A DNA stretch of 64,000 nucleotides. Origin: GMQP-bins7 sp963776565 (GTDB taxonomy: Bacteria > Actinomycetota > Thermoleophilia > Gaiellales > Gaiellaceae). The translations under genes and the position numbers were made by a program. Every line of letters begins with the position of its first letter. The stretch's first letter is position 1. Shown one piece after another: positions 8,973 to 17,142 of this stretch. The notes below the pieces were generated by a model. It had not been told where the DNA came from. It ran no database searches and saw only the letters and a list, made by a program, of their open reading frames with translations. The stretch spans positions 248,001 through 312,000 of the forward strand of contig CAVZNF010000004.1 in assembly GCA_963776565.1 (NCBI GenBank), read 5' to 3'.

Positions 8973-9991
8973 ATGTAGCCGGCCTTCGTAGCCTGCGCCG
9001 CGGCGCCGGCTCGCGAGGACTGAGTGAGCTTGCGCAGGATGTTCGCGACGTGCCGGTGCACCGTGTGCTCGCTCAGCACGAGCGACCCGGCGATCTCTCG
9101 GTTCGAGAGGCCTGCGGCGACGAGACGCAGCACCTCGGCCTCACGGCGACTGAGCGGAGAGTCTCCGTTCGACGAATGCGCAGAGTCGTCGTCGAGGAAC
9201 CCGGCGAGCGCGCGCTGGACCTCACGCTGGTCGTCGATGTGCGGCAGGTGCGAGTCACCGCTCAGCGCGATGAAGCGTGCGTTGGGAAGAAGCGCCGCGA
9301 GCTCGCGCCCTCTGCTGATGGGAACGGTCCGATCCCCACGGCGATGGAGCACGAGCGCCGGCATGGTCACGCTGGAGAGGAACGGGCGTGCGTCGCTGTT
9401 TAGCTCGAGATCGAGAAACGCCGCGGCGGTCTCGGCATCGGCACAGTGACGCTTGTACCGACTGAGCGCCGCGATCTCGTCGCCGCTCGCATGCGGGACG
9501 ATCAGGCCGGCGAGCATCTGGGCCGCGAGCGCCCAGTTCACGCGGACGAAGTCCACGATCGACCGCCGCGTTGCTTCGGGCAGATCGTCTCGAGATACGA
9601 AGCTCCCGAAGAACACGATCTTCCGGATGAGCTCCGGCGCGCGAGCAGCGAGACTCGCCGTAACGACGGCCGAGCACGAGCACGCGAACACGGTCGCCGG
9701 CTCCGTCCCGCACGCGTCGATCACCGAGCGGAGCGTCCGCGTATCGAGGTCGATGGACGCAGGACCGGGCAGGACACGATCCGAGAGACCCGAGCCGAGC
9801 CGGTCGTAGCGCACGACGCGGTGGGTCTGCGCAAGCTCCTCGTAGAAGCTGCGTGCCCGCGGATCGTCCCACTCCTCCTCGAGGTGCGAGACCCACTTCG
9901 CGCCGAAGACGAGCGGCGGCCCCTCACCGACTGCCGCGTATGCGATGCGCTTGCCGTCGAGCTCGCAGAAACGGATGTCCTGCTCCATCAC
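8969..9991 (-). CDS. Alpha/beta-hydrolase fused to a LuxR-type HTH domain
   Basis: This 340-residue protein joins an alpha/beta-hydrolase domain (about residues 1-265) to a LuxR/GerE helix-turn-helix (about 275-340, SPLSRREAEVLRLVAAGLSNREIAG). The hydrolase part has the strand-turn-helix of the nucleophile elbow as ACSCSA in place of the usual GxSxG glycines, plus a conserved RYDRLGSGLSD and a terminal SGDSHLPH histidine segment. Such fusions are thought to use the hydrolase fold as a sensor for transcription. The gene faces a GNAT gene across a cluster of inverted repeats (10003-10059), a plausible operator. Confidence 0.9.
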   Translation of the reverse strand: MMEQDIRFCELDGKRIAYAAVGEGPPLVFGAKWVSHLEEEWDDPRARSFYEELAQTHRVVRYDRLGSGLSDRVLPGPASIDLDTRTLRSVIDACGTEPATVFACSCSAVVTASLAARAPELIRKIVFFGSFVSRDDLPEATRRSIVDFVRVNWALAAQMLAGLIVPHASGDEIAALSRYKRHCADAETAAAFLDLELNSDARPFLSSVTMPALVLHRRGDRTVPISRGRELAALLPNARFIALSGDSHLPHIDDQREVQRALAGFLDDDSAHSSNGDSPLSRREAEVLRLVAAGLSNREIAGSLVLSEHTVHRHVANILRKLTQSSRAGAAAQATKAGYI

Positions 9992-10002
9992 CCGTGAGTG
10001 TC

Positions 10003-10059
10003 ATGGCCCGAACGGGCCATGTCAACAAGATGGCCCGTCGTCGGGAAGTCTCGGGCCAT
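10003..10059. promoter_or_regulatory. Cluster of four ATGGCCCG half-sites in a divergent promoter
   Basis: The octamer ATGGCCCG occurs at 10003-10010 and 10030-10037, and its complement CGGGCCAT at 10013-10020 and 10052-10059. The first pair is an inverted repeat with a 2-bp spacer; the second pair has a 14-bp spacer. The cluster lies between the start of the hydrolase-LuxR gene (9991, minus) and the GNAT gene (10082, plus). Placement and symmetry suggest an operator for the adjacent LuxR-type regulator; this is inference. Confidence 0.5.
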
Positions 10060-10081
10060 GCCTCGCGTTTACGCTCATTAC

Positions 10082-10555
10082 ATGCAGTCGCGCTACGTCA
10101 GAGGACTCACCGTCAGATCGCTGCAGGACGGCGACACCGAGACCGTGTCGGCGCTGTTCGCGCGACTCGGCGAGCGCTCGCGCGAACGCCGCTTCTGCGG
10201 CGCGAAGCCTCGCCTCTCGGAACTGGAGCTCGCGAACCTCGCACGCGTCGATCACGACCACCACGTCCTCGTCGGCTACATGGACGATGACGCCGAGCCC
10301 GTCGGGATCGCGCGCCTCGTCCGCACCGGCTCGACTGCGGAGATCGCATTCGCCGTCGCAGACGAGCACCAGAGCCATGGTGTCGGGTCCATCCTCGCGA
10401 GCGAGCTCGCAGCCGATGCGCGCGCTGCGGGCATCACGCACCTCATGGCCACGGTGTGCGGCGACAACCCGCGCATCCTCGCGCTCCTGCAGCGGCTCGG
10501 ATCGCTCCATACTCGGTGGCGCGGGCGCGAGCGCGAGCTCGTCGTCGGGCTCTAG
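10082..10555 (+). CDS. GNAT-family N-acetyltransferase
   Basis: A GNAT acetyltransferase of about 157 residues if the ATG at 10082 is used. Upstream in-frame ATGs (9998, 10058) would place the inverted-repeat cluster inside the coding sequence, so 10082 is preferred. The acetyl-CoA region is visible as IAFAVADEHQSHGVGSILAS (motif A, Q/R-x-x-G-x-G-like) around residues 85-105, preceded by a region rich in Arg near residue 30 (SRERRFCGAK). The acceptor is unknown. It is divergent from the hydrolase-LuxR gene and 21 bp upstream of the rhodanese gene. Confidence 0.85.
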   Translation: MQSRYVRGLTVRSLQDGDTETVSALFARLGERSRERRFCGAKPRLSELELANLARVDHDHHVLVGYMDDDAEPVGIARLVRTGSTAEIAFAVADEHQSHGVGSILASELAADARAAGITHLMATVCGDNPRILALLQRLGSLHTRWRGRERELVVGL

Positions 10556-10576
10556 CCCGCGCGTACCATCGAGGGC

Positions 10577-10948
10577 GTGTCCACCGCCCTCGCCGAGATC
10601 GACCGCGACGAGCTTCATGCGCGGATGGAGCGAGGCGACGAGCTCGTTCTCGTCGATGCGCTCGGTCCCATCTCGTACGGGGCAGCTCACCTCCCGGGCG
10701 CGATCAACATCCCGCCAGACCGGGTCGACGCGGTCGCGGCGCGGAGGATCCCGAATCCAGACACCCTCGTGGTTGTCTACTGCGCCGGCCCCGACTGCGT
10801 GAGCTCCGTCGAGGTCGCCGAGCGACTCCTCGAGCTGGGCTACCAAAACGTCCTCCATTACGCAGGTGGGAAGCGGGACTGGACGGATGCCGGCCTCCCG
10901 CTCGAGCCAGCGAAGCCCAAGGGCGCTAGGCTGACTGCATGGAGTTGA
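10577..10948 (+). CDS. Rhodanese-like sulfurtransferase domain protein
   Basis: A single rhodanese domain of 123 residues starting at GTG 10577. The substrate-binding HLPGAINIP motif lies near residue 40 and the active-site loop is YCAGPDCVSS near residue 70, where the first Cys would carry the persulfide. Single-domain rhodaneses move sulfane sulfur in cytoplasmic sulfur metabolism or thiol repair. Its last 10 bp overlap the start of the CarD-family gene, so the two are probably co-translated. Confidence 0.9.
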   Translation: MSTALAEIDRDELHARMERGDELVLVDALGPISYGAAHLPGAINIPPDRVDAVAARRIPNPDTLVVVYCAGPDCVSSVEVAERLLELGYQNVLHYAGGKRDWTDAGLPLEPAKPKGARLTAWS

Positions 10949-11445
10949 GAGTCGGCGGCGTGGTTGCGTATCCCCCACACGGCGTGGGGCGTATCACGAC
11001 GCGCGAGAAGCGGGTCGTGCTCGGTGTCGAAGAGGAGGTCATCGTCGTCGAGCTCGGGAACGAGCTGTCGGTGACGCTGCCTCTCTCACGCGCGCAGGAG
11101 CAGCTGCGCGCGCCCGCGAGCGAGGCCGACCTCAAGAAGGTGCAGAAGGCGCTCCGCGAGAACGGCGTGGTCAGCGACGAGATCTGGTCGAAGCGCGTGC
11201 AGTACGCGCAGGAGAAGCTCCGAAGCGGTGATCCGCTCGAGCTCGCCGAGATCGTGCGCGACGGCGTGCGGCGCGAGCAGGGCAAGACCGCGAACGGCAC
11301 GCCGACGAAGCTCTCGACGAGCGAGCGAGCGCTCCACCTCAAGGCGCGCGAGCTTCTGTCCGGCGAGATCAGCGTGACGCGCGGACTCGACCAGGCGGAG
11401 GCGGACGCCTGGATCGACGAGCAGCTGGCGAAGGCGCCCGGCTAG
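10939..11445 (+). CDS. CarD-family transcriptional regulator
   Basis: This 168-residue protein has the CarD/TRCF RNA-polymerase-interacting domain at the N-terminus (VGGVVAYPPHGVGRITTREK) followed by an all-helical C-terminal domain, the architecture of mycobacterial CarD. CarD binds the RNAP beta subunit and stabilises open promoter complexes, especially at rRNA promoters. Length and layout are normal. It overlaps the rhodanese gene and converges on the helicase gene with a 4-bp stop overlap. The name carD is not assigned because actinobacteria may carry more than one paralogue. Confidence 0.9.
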   Translation: MELRVGGVVAYPPHGVGRITTREKRVVLGVEEEVIVVELGNELSVTLPLSRAQEQLRAPASEADLKKVQKALRENGVVSDEIWSKRVQYAQEKLRSGDPLELAEIVRDGVRREQGKTANGTPTKLSTSERALHLKARELLSGEISVTRGLDQAEADAWIDEQLAKAPG

Positions 11446-12632
11446 ATCTTCCGGCGCGGGGCCGGCGAGCCCCACTTCGAGCGGCTGCGACGGGAGGAGT
11501 ACACGCGGCGCGGAGGCGCGACCGACATTCCTCCCGAGGCGAACTGCTCAGTGTGGCCGGCGAGGCGAGCGACGCGACTGACGTCCGCCTGCTGCTCGGG
11601 GAGCACGAACGTGACCCCGACGCCGCCACGTCCCGCGCGACCGGTTCTGCCGACGCGGTGGACGTAGCCGGAGTGCTCAGCCGGCGGATCGAAGTTGATC
11701 ACGTGCGTGATGTCGACGAGGTCGAGCCCGCGAGCCGCGACGTCTGTCGCCACGAGCGTTGACGCCTTGCCCGTCTCGAACCGCTTCAGTGCCCGCTCCC
11801 GCTGTCCCTGGCTGAGATCGCCGTGGAACGCGACGGCGTCGACCTGGTGGAACGCGAGCTTCTTGACGAGGCGTTCCGCACCTCGCCGTGTCCTCACGAA
11901 CACGAGCGCGACTCCGCGCTCTTCGCGAAGGAGCTCGGCAAGTGTCGACACCTTGTCCTCGGCGTTGACCGAGACAAAGCGATGCTCGACCTCCTCGCTC
12001 GCCTCGATGACGATGGGAGCAGCTTCGCAGCGAACGGGATCGCTCGTATACGCGTGAGCGAGCTCTCCGACACTCGCATCGAGCGTCGCGGAGAAGAACA
12101 TGGTCTGGCGCGACGAAGGGATCCGTCGCACGATGCGGTCGACCTGCGGCTTGAAGCCCATGTCGAGCATCCGGTCTGCCTCGTCGAGGACGAGGATGCG
12201 AACGGCATCGAGCGTGATTGCCTTGCGCTCGAGCAGATCGTTGAGACGCCCCGGCGTCGCGACGACCACATGCGCGTTGCGAGCGCGCTTGGCCTGCGCG
12301 TGGATCGGGACGCCCCCGTAGACCGTCGCGACCTCGACGCCGCTCGGCGCGATCGAGGCGATCTCGAGCGCGACCTGCGAGGCGAGCTCGCGCGTCGGTA
12401 CGAGAACGAGCGTCGATGGACGTCGATCGCCGACGTCCAGTCGCTCGACGATCGGAATGGCGAAGCTCAGCGTCTTGCCGGATCCGGTCGGAGCCTTGGC
12501 GAGGATGTCCCGTCCGGCGAGCGCGTCGCGAAGGACGTGCGCCTGGATCGGGAAGGGCGTGTTGATGTCACGCTCGGCGAGTAGGCCCACGATGCGCGTG
12601 GACACGCCGAGCTCGGAAAAGGACTGCTGCAT
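11442..12632 (-). CDS. DEAD-box ATP-dependent RNA helicase
   Basis: A 396-residue superfamily 2 RNA helicase. It shows the Q-motif region (FSELGVSTRIV), Walker A APTGSGKT near residue 45, PTRELA, TPGR, the DEAD box in VLDEADRMLDMG, SAT, and the second RecA domain with VATDVAARGLD and HRVGRTGRAGRGG. All catalytic motifs are present. It lacks a long basic tail and ends with a short Arg-rich segment, so it is a minimal RhlE-type enzyme for RNA unwinding or ribosome assembly. It is monocistronic here. Confidence 0.95.
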   Translation of the reverse strand: MQQSFSELGVSTRIVGLLAERDINTPFPIQAHVLRDALAGRDILAKAPTGSGKTLSFAIPIVERLDVGDRRPSTLVLVPTRELASQVALEIASIAPSGVEVATVYGGVPIHAQAKRARNAHVVVATPGRLNDLLERKAITLDAVRILVLDEADRMLDMGFKPQVDRIVRRIPSSRQTMFFSATLDASVGELAHAYTSDPVRCEAAPIVIEASEEVEHRFVSVNAEDKVSTLAELLREERGVALVFVRTRRGAERLVKKLAFHQVDAVAFHGDLSQGQRERALKRFETGKASTLVATDVAARGLDLVDITHVINFDPPAEHSGYVHRVGRTGRAGRGGVGVTFVLPEQQADVSRVARLAGHTEQFASGGMSVAPPRRVYSSRRSRSKWGSPAPRRKI

Positions 12633-12873
12633 TTCGATTCAACTCCTGTGTCTTGCTGGGGTCGAGATCCGTCTGCCTCGACCCATAGGAGGAACCGAAG
12701 AAGTCAAACCTCACGGGACGACGGCGCCGTCCGTAGTCGCAGGGTAGCAGTAGGGGTCATCGGCACCGGAGAGCCGCTCCTGGAGCCCGTGCACGTACAC
12801 TGAGTCGACACCGGACGAATACCGACGGCGCCGCCCGCGCCCTCCCTATCCGTTCATGGCAGGAGGAGACGCG

Positions 12874-13176
12874 ATGGCCGTATCGGCAGAGGAACGGTTG
12901 ATCACCGAGCAGGAAGGCATCTCACATCGAGTCTCGCGGCGGGCGTCGAATCGCAAGACGTCCACGACGCAGCCGAAGGCCGACGGCCAGGGGCTCGTCG
13001 AGCTCGCGTGCGAGTGCACGAAAATCGACTGCGATCGCTTCGTGAAGGTGCCGCTCTACGTCTACCAGCGCATGATCGACGCCGATCAGTACCTCTTGCA
13101 GGCAGGGCATCACGCCTTCGCCCAGTACCGAACGATCGTGTCGGTCGGGCTGATGCGAATCGAAGAGAAGGCCTGA
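12874..13176 (+). CDS. Conserved small protein with a CEC...C motif, unknown function
   Basis: About 100 residues. The ATG at 12874 is chosen over the one at 12856 because a perfect AGGAGG (12861-12866) sits 7 bp before it. The C-terminal half contains ACECTKIDCDRF followed by YQRMIDADQYLLQAGHH, a pattern shared with small actinobacterial proteins that have two close cysteines, a third one downstream and a conserved pGH. A metal-binding role is possible but unproven. No operon partner is visible. Confidence 0.75.
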   Translation: MAVSAEERLITEQEGISHRVSRRASNRKTSTTQPKADGQGLVELACECTKIDCDRFVKVPLYVYQRMIDADQYLLQAGHHAFAQYRTIVSVGLMRIEEKA

Positions 13177-13183
13177 CGGCCGC

Positions 13184-13396
13184 TTAGACCGTCGGCACGG
13201 GCTCTTCGTCGACGGCTTCCTGCTCCTCGCCCACCTCGTCATCCGGCTCATCCGGTTCGATCCAGGTGCCGTTCGCCTTCGCCTTGCGCACGGCGGCCTT
13301 CTCGCGCTTCTTCTCGAGCTTCCGCTCGCGCTTCTCCTTGACCGCGCGCTCGCGCGTGATCTTCGCCATTGTCTGCTGCCGCTTCGTGGTCATCAA
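13184..13396 (-). CDS. Small charge-segregated protein (basic N-terminus, acidic C-terminus)
   Basis: Seventy residues. The first 40 are almost all Lys, Arg, Glu and Ala in helix-forming order (RERAVKEKRERKLEKKREK) and the last 25 are strongly acidic (EPDEPDDEVGEEQEAVDEE). No enzymatic motif is present. Proteins of this style occur widely in actinobacteria as uncharacterised short ORFs and may be nucleic-acid associated. A second possible start is the Met before AKITRER. It converges on the preceding small gene with a 7-bp gap. Confidence 0.6.
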   Translation of the reverse strand: MMTTKRQQTMAKITRERAVKEKRERKLEKKREKAAVRKAKANGTWIEPDEPDDEVGEEQEAVDEEPVPTV

Positions 13397-13548
13397 ACCT
13401 CCGTCTTCGTAGGTCGCGGATCCGCGTGGTAGGCAGCGGAACCGCCGGCTCGAGCTCGACGCCCGGAAGCGCCGTAGAGGCGAGACCGAAGGACGAACGC
13501 GCTCTCAAACGATAACCCCTCGGGTCGGACTTGGCGGAGTGGGAGAGC

Positions 13549-13989
13549 TCAGCTGCGGATCGGCGCGCGCAGCGGTGCATCGGACTGATCCTCGCCGGTG
13601 TACTGGAAGAGCTCGATCACATAGCCGTCGGGGTCGAGCATGAAGATCTGGTCGTAGCCGTCGCCGCGCGCCATCGGGCCGCCGATGAGCGTGATGCCGT
13701 GCTGGTCGAGCCGCTCGCGCGCAGAGGCGAGGTCGTCGATCTCGAGCGCGATGTGGTTGGCGAGACCGACGGACGCGCTCGGGCCGGGATCCGCGCCACC
13801 GGCGCTGCTCGTCGTGTCCGTCTCCACGAGAAGGTGCAGCTGGTCGTCTCCGACCTGGAACCACGCGCCCTCGAACACGAAGTTGCCCGGCCGCGGTACT
13901 TCCTCGAGGCCGAGCGCGCCACCGTAGAAGCCGCGCGAGCGCTCGAGATCGGCGACGATCAGGCCGCAGTGCTGAAGCCGTGTCGGCAC
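13549..13989 (-). CDS. VOC-family protein
   Basis: A 146-residue glyoxalase-fold protein starting at GTG 13989. It begins LQHCGLIVADLERSRGFYGGALGLEEV, has HIALEIDDL in the second half and ends with DPDGYVIELFQYTG, so both metal-site His/Glu positions of the fold are present. It is a typical single VOC unit that would dimerise. The substrate is unknown. It is divergent from the tautomerase genes, with 29 bp between start codons. Confidence 0.9.
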   Translation of the reverse strand: MPTRLQHCGLIVADLERSRGFYGGALGLEEVPRPGNFVFEGAWFQVGDDQLHLLVETDTTSSAGGADPGPSASVGLANHIALEIDDLASARERLDQHGITLIGGPMARGDGYDQIFMLDPDGYVIELFQYTGEDQSDAPLRAPIRS

Positions 13990-14018
13990 GACTCGTACGC
14001 TAACGGGAAGGAGACACC

Positions 14019-14309
14019 ATGCCGCTGATCAGGGTCGAGCTCTTCGACTACCGCATGAGTGACGAGACGAGCGCGGCGCTCATCGAGAAACTGACCGATG
14101 CGCTCGGCGAGGCGACGCACCCAGGGCTGAAGGAGCACACGTGGGTGATCGTCGAAGGCCACAACCCGAAGAACTGGGGTCTCGCCGGGCAAGCCCTGGC
14201 CCGTCGACCAGATGCCACCAGGCCCCGGTCTCGTCATAGGATCAACGGATCGAGCAAAGGGAGGCATCTGTGCCAGTTATCGAAGTCAAGCTCTACGACC
14301 GCCGTGTGA
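14019..14309 (+). CDS. 4-oxalocrotonate tautomerase family protein with an abnormal C-terminal run-on
   Basis: The first 60 residues form a 4-OT-like tautomerase (MPLIRVELFDYRMSDETSAAL, Pro-1 being the catalytic base after Met removal; NPKNWGLAG near residue 55). Normal members are about 60-65 residues. Here the frame continues for another 35 basic, low-structure residues and overlaps the start of the next tautomerase by 40 bp. A stop in the +1 frame at about 14240 would give a shorter end, so an indel or a lost stop is likely. It is the first of a tandem pair. Confidence 0.75.
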   Translation: MPLIRVELFDYRMSDETSAALIEKLTDALGEATHPGLKEHTWVIVEGHNPKNWGLAGQALARRPDATRPRSRHRINGSSKGRHLCQLSKSSSTTAV

Positions 14310-14452
14310 CCGAGGAGTCCGTGCCGAAGATGATCGAGGCGCTGACGAACGCGCTGCACGAGACGAGCGGCGCCTCCGTGGAGCACATCCAGGTGATCAT
14401 CGAGGGTGTCTCGCCCAAGCACTGGGGCATCGGGGGCCAGCAGCAGGAGTAG
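14270..14452 (+). CDS. 4-oxalocrotonate tautomerase family protein
   Basis: Sixty residues beginning PVIEVKLYDRRVTEESVPKM after the initiator (GTG 14270, preceded by GGGAGG). Pro-1 is the expected catalytic base and the C-terminal PKHWGIGGQ matches the family. These hexameric enzymes isomerise enol/keto acids in catechol or amino-acid breakdown. It resembles the upstream gene in length and sequence, so the two are probably a tandem duplication whose products may form hetero-oligomers. Confidence 0.85.
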   Translation: MPVIEVKLYDRRVTEESVPKMIEALTNALHETSGASVEHIQVIIEGVSPKHWGIGGQQQE

Positions 14453-14468
14453 GGCGCCGCGCGGCGCC
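14453..14468. terminator. GC palindrome between convergent genes, possible terminator
   Basis: A perfect 16-bp palindrome, GGCGCC-GCGC-GGCGCC, fills the 18-bp gap between the tautomerase stop and the diol dehydratase stop. It could fold as a 6-bp stem on either strand. No T-tract follows, so a terminator role is only suggested by position. Confidence 0.35.
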
Positions 14469-14470
14469 GG

Positions 14471-16705
14471 CTATGCGATCGAGGCGGTGGCGAACACGAG
14501 CTCGACCGGGCCGGCGCCGGGCTCGATCGCCTGCGTCTCGCGCGCGTGCAGGAGCGTCGTGCGCACGATGAGCTTCGCGCGAGCGAAGTTGTCGAGCTGC
14601 GTCGGGACGGGGCCGACCCGCTTGCCGAGCGCGTAGCCGGAGGCGTTCCGCCCCATGGCCCGGTACGACTCGAGCGTATACAGCGGCGACATCCCGAACA
14701 GCTCGAGATTGTCCAGGGGCTGGAGATCGGCGCGGTGGATGACCGCCGTGCCCTTCGACTGGATGCCAATCGCCACGCCTGAGCCGGAGAGCCGCGCGCC
14801 GTCGTGCGCGATGAAGGCGACATCGGCGACGCGGCGCACACGAACGAGCCGCGGCGTCCCTCCCGCTTCGCGCACTCCGTCGCACACGGCCTCGAGCACG
14901 TCGCCGTGGTCGAGATCGGCGATCGTCCGGCGGATCGAGTCGGCGAACGCAGGCCCGACTGCAACGACGACCTCGCTCGCGTCGTCGTCCGGCTGCGCGA
15001 TCTCCCCTTCCACGACGATCGGCGCAGCGCCGTCGTCGTCGCCGAGCAGGTCGGCCGGAGCGACGACCTGTGGCAGGGACTGGAGCAGCTCCCAGCGCTC
15101 GCCCTCGAGGCGATAGCCGGATCCTGGACCTGAGTACTCGTTCGGATCGTTGATCGCCGAGCGGACGAGCCCGTCGGAATCGATCACGGCCGAGGTCTGG
15201 AGATAGTCGGCAGAGACGCGCTGGCGCTGCATCCCGAGCACGGCTTCCGCGACATCGGCAAACCCGGCGCTGTCGAGCACGAGCGCGACGTCGAGTCCCG
15301 AGACACCCCGCGTGAGCAGCTCGTCGGCCGCCTCGACGTCCGCAGCGCGGTCGCGATCGGGCATCTCGCGGGCGTCGTAGCCGGAGGTCGCGACGCCGAC
15401 CTCCTCGTCCGAGATCGGCGGAAGGCCGAGCCCCGAGAACACGGCCTGAATCGCGCGCGCAGCCCGCTCGCGCACGCGCAGCAGCTCGTCCTCCGACACC
15501 GGTTCGATCCCGGCGTCCACCTGCCAGTCGCGCTGGATCGTGAGCCACTCGTCGAGGTCGTCGGCGTCGAAGTTCCCGCCGCCGAAGGTGTTGTCGTGGC
15601 GTGGCATGACCGAGTAGCCCGAGGTCACGAAGTCCGTTCCCGGAAGGAACTGGCCCATGAGCTTCGCGGTCTTGCGTATCTCCGAATGGGATGCGATCGC
15701 GTCGTTGCCCGAGGCCACCTCGAGGTCGAGCCACGCGGCGAGGACGTTCTCCCCGAGGATGGCGCGCGTCCCGCCGGGAACGGCGAGGACGAGCGCGACG
15801 CACGAGATCGACCCGTTCTGGACTCCCTGCGAACCCGCCGCACGTACGACGGCGAGGCAGCGCGCCTCCAGGTAGAGCATCGACATCCCCTGCGCGTAGC
15901 CCATCAGCGCTTCCGATCCCGTGCCCGATGTGAAACGCACCTTGACTCCGCGCGACGCGTAGGCGGCGCCGAGGAACGCCTTCGACCACGGCGTGTCGTC
16001 CCCGTCGACGAAGACCGGCTCCGTGCCGTAGACGGAGAGCGTCTCCGCGTAGGTGACGAGGCCGCGGATCGCGAGCTCGAGGTTGCGTCGCTCCTCGACG
16101 GCACACTGCGTCATCACGCCGGGCCTCCCGGTCTGCGAGCCGACGAGGAGCGCGATCGCGTTCAGCGGCGCGTACCGGGCGACACCGACCGTCGTCTCCA
16201 GCTCGGCGAAGCCGCGTCGCGCTGCCTCGGCCGCGTCGGCGGCGAGAAGCGCAGGGCTCTCTTTCAGGTTCGTGACATGCGCCTGATTCGCCGGGGCTCG
16301 CCGCGCGCGGAGCTTCTTCAGCGCGAGCATGAGCTCGACCGGGTCGAGGAGCCCGATGACGCGTGCGAGCTTTGCCGGAGTGAGGCCGCGCGAGAGCCGC
16401 ACCAGCTCGGCGCGCGACACGTTCACGTCGACGAGCTTGCGTGCGACCGCGAGATCGTCGAGGGCCATTGCGTCGGCGGCAACATCGAGGTCGAGCCCAT
16501 GCGCGACGACGAAGCGATCGATGACGTCGAACTCGGCCGCCGTCCGACCGTCCATCCGCGTGACGACTCCGCTCTCGACGACGAGCTCCGGCTCCGGGTC
16601 GTTCGGACCGTTCGCCGCGACGAGTCCCAGCTCCGGCATAGGCGAGACGAGCTGCTCGAGGTGCAGATCGCGCGTCGCGCGCGATGCGAAGCGGCGGCTA
16701 GCCAT
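14471..16705 (-). CDS. Propanediol/glycerol dehydratase, fused large and medium subunits
   Basis: This 744-residue protein joins a PduC/DhaB-type large subunit (about residues 1-550) to a PduD-type medium subunit (about 570-744). The large part holds NLKESPALLAADAAEAARRGFAE's family region near residue 120, FTSGTGSEALMGYAQG near 265 and HDNTFGGGNFD near 400. The medium part contains FIAHDGARLSGSGVAIGIQSKG and LDNLELFGMSPLYTLESYRAMG. The enzyme uses adenosylcobalamin to dehydrate diols to aldehydes. The known enzyme has three separate chains. The start overlaps the small-subunit stop by 8 bp. No reactivase gene lies in the window. Confidence 0.87.
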   Translation of the reverse strand: MASRRFASRATRDLHLEQLVSPMPELGLVAANGPNDPEPELVVESGVVTRMDGRTAAEFDVIDRFVVAHGLDLDVAADAMALDDLAVARKLVDVNVSRAELVRLSRGLTPAKLARVIGLLDPVELMLALKKLRARRAPANQAHVTNLKESPALLAADAAEAARRGFAELETTVGVARYAPLNAIALLVGSQTGRPGVMTQCAVEERRNLELAIRGLVTYAETLSVYGTEPVFVDGDDTPWSKAFLGAAYASRGVKVRFTSGTGSEALMGYAQGMSMLYLEARCLAVVRAAGSQGVQNGSISCVALVLAVPGGTRAILGENVLAAWLDLEVASGNDAIASHSEIRKTAKLMGQFLPGTDFVTSGYSVMPRHDNTFGGGNFDADDLDEWLTIQRDWQVDAGIEPVSEDELLRVRERAARAIQAVFSGLGLPPISDEEVGVATSGYDAREMPDRDRAADVEAADELLTRGVSGLDVALVLDSAGFADVAEAVLGMQRQRVSADYLQTSAVIDSDGLVRSAINDPNEYSGPGSGYRLEGERWELLQSLPQVVAPADLLGDDDGAAPIVVEGEIAQPDDDASEVVVAVGPAFADSIRRTIADLDHGDVLEAVCDGVREAGGTPRLVRVRRVADVAFIAHDGARLSGSGVAIGIQSKGTAVIHRADLQPLDNLELFGMSPLYTLESYRAMGRNASGYALGKRVGPVPTQLDNFARAKLIVRTTLLHARETQAIEPGAGPVELVFATASIA

Positions 16706-17111
16706 CCGCGAGGAGCTTCCGCTCCGCGTACGCGGCGGCGGCTTCGCGGACGAACGCTGCTGTCTGCGCGGCGTCGTACGTCTCGAGTTGGGCCGCACAT
16801 GCTTCCAACTCGGCTGCCGTCGCGCGGCGCGGCCGAAGCGCCGTATAGACGTCGAGCAAGAGCTCATCGGGGACTGCAGCGAGCTCGGCGGCCCGCTCGA
16901 AGCTGTCGGCGAGCTGCGTGCGCCCCGCCGCGAGGGCGACTTCGGCCTGCAGACGCAACGTCTCGGGGGTCGCGCGAATCTCGTCGGCCCCGAGCGTGCC
17001 GGCGCGAATCGCGTCGAGCGTCACGTCGGCGAGCGGCACGCCGCCGGGCGTCGTCACGAGGTCGGGACGCCTCGTGCCGAGGGGGTAGTCGCGGATCGGG
17101 TCGAAGAGCAC
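16698..17111 (-). CDS. Propanediol/glycerol dehydratase small subunit
   Basis: A 137-residue PduE-like protein starting at GTG 17111, with YPLGTRRPDLVTTPGG near the N-terminus and AYAERKLLADG at the C-terminus, both typical of the gamma subunit. It is transcribed before the fused large/medium gene, the reverse of the usual CDE order, and overlaps it by 8 bp. Together they should make the complete catalytic hexamer of a B12-dependent diol dehydratase. Only 31 bp separate its start from the divergent SDR gene, so their promoters overlap. Confidence 0.85.
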   Translation of the reverse strand: MLFDPIRDYPLGTRRPDLVTTPGGVPLADVTLDAIRAGTLGADEIRATPETLRLQAEVALAAGRTQLADSFERAAELAAVPDELLLDVYTALRPRRATAAELEACAAQLETYDAAQTAAFVREAAAAYAERKLLADG

Positions 17112-17142
17112 TCCGCGCAGACTCTAGGCTTCGCTGCTGACC

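Noticed and set aside
11524..11546. CGACATTCCTCCCGAGG as a repeat copy
   Set aside because: It lies within the helicase coding sequence and matches only about ten bases; chance similarity.
15596..17140. 514-residue open frame on the plus strand
   Set aside because: It is antisense to the diol dehydratase genes, is Arg-rich without a domain, and is a GC-bias shadow.
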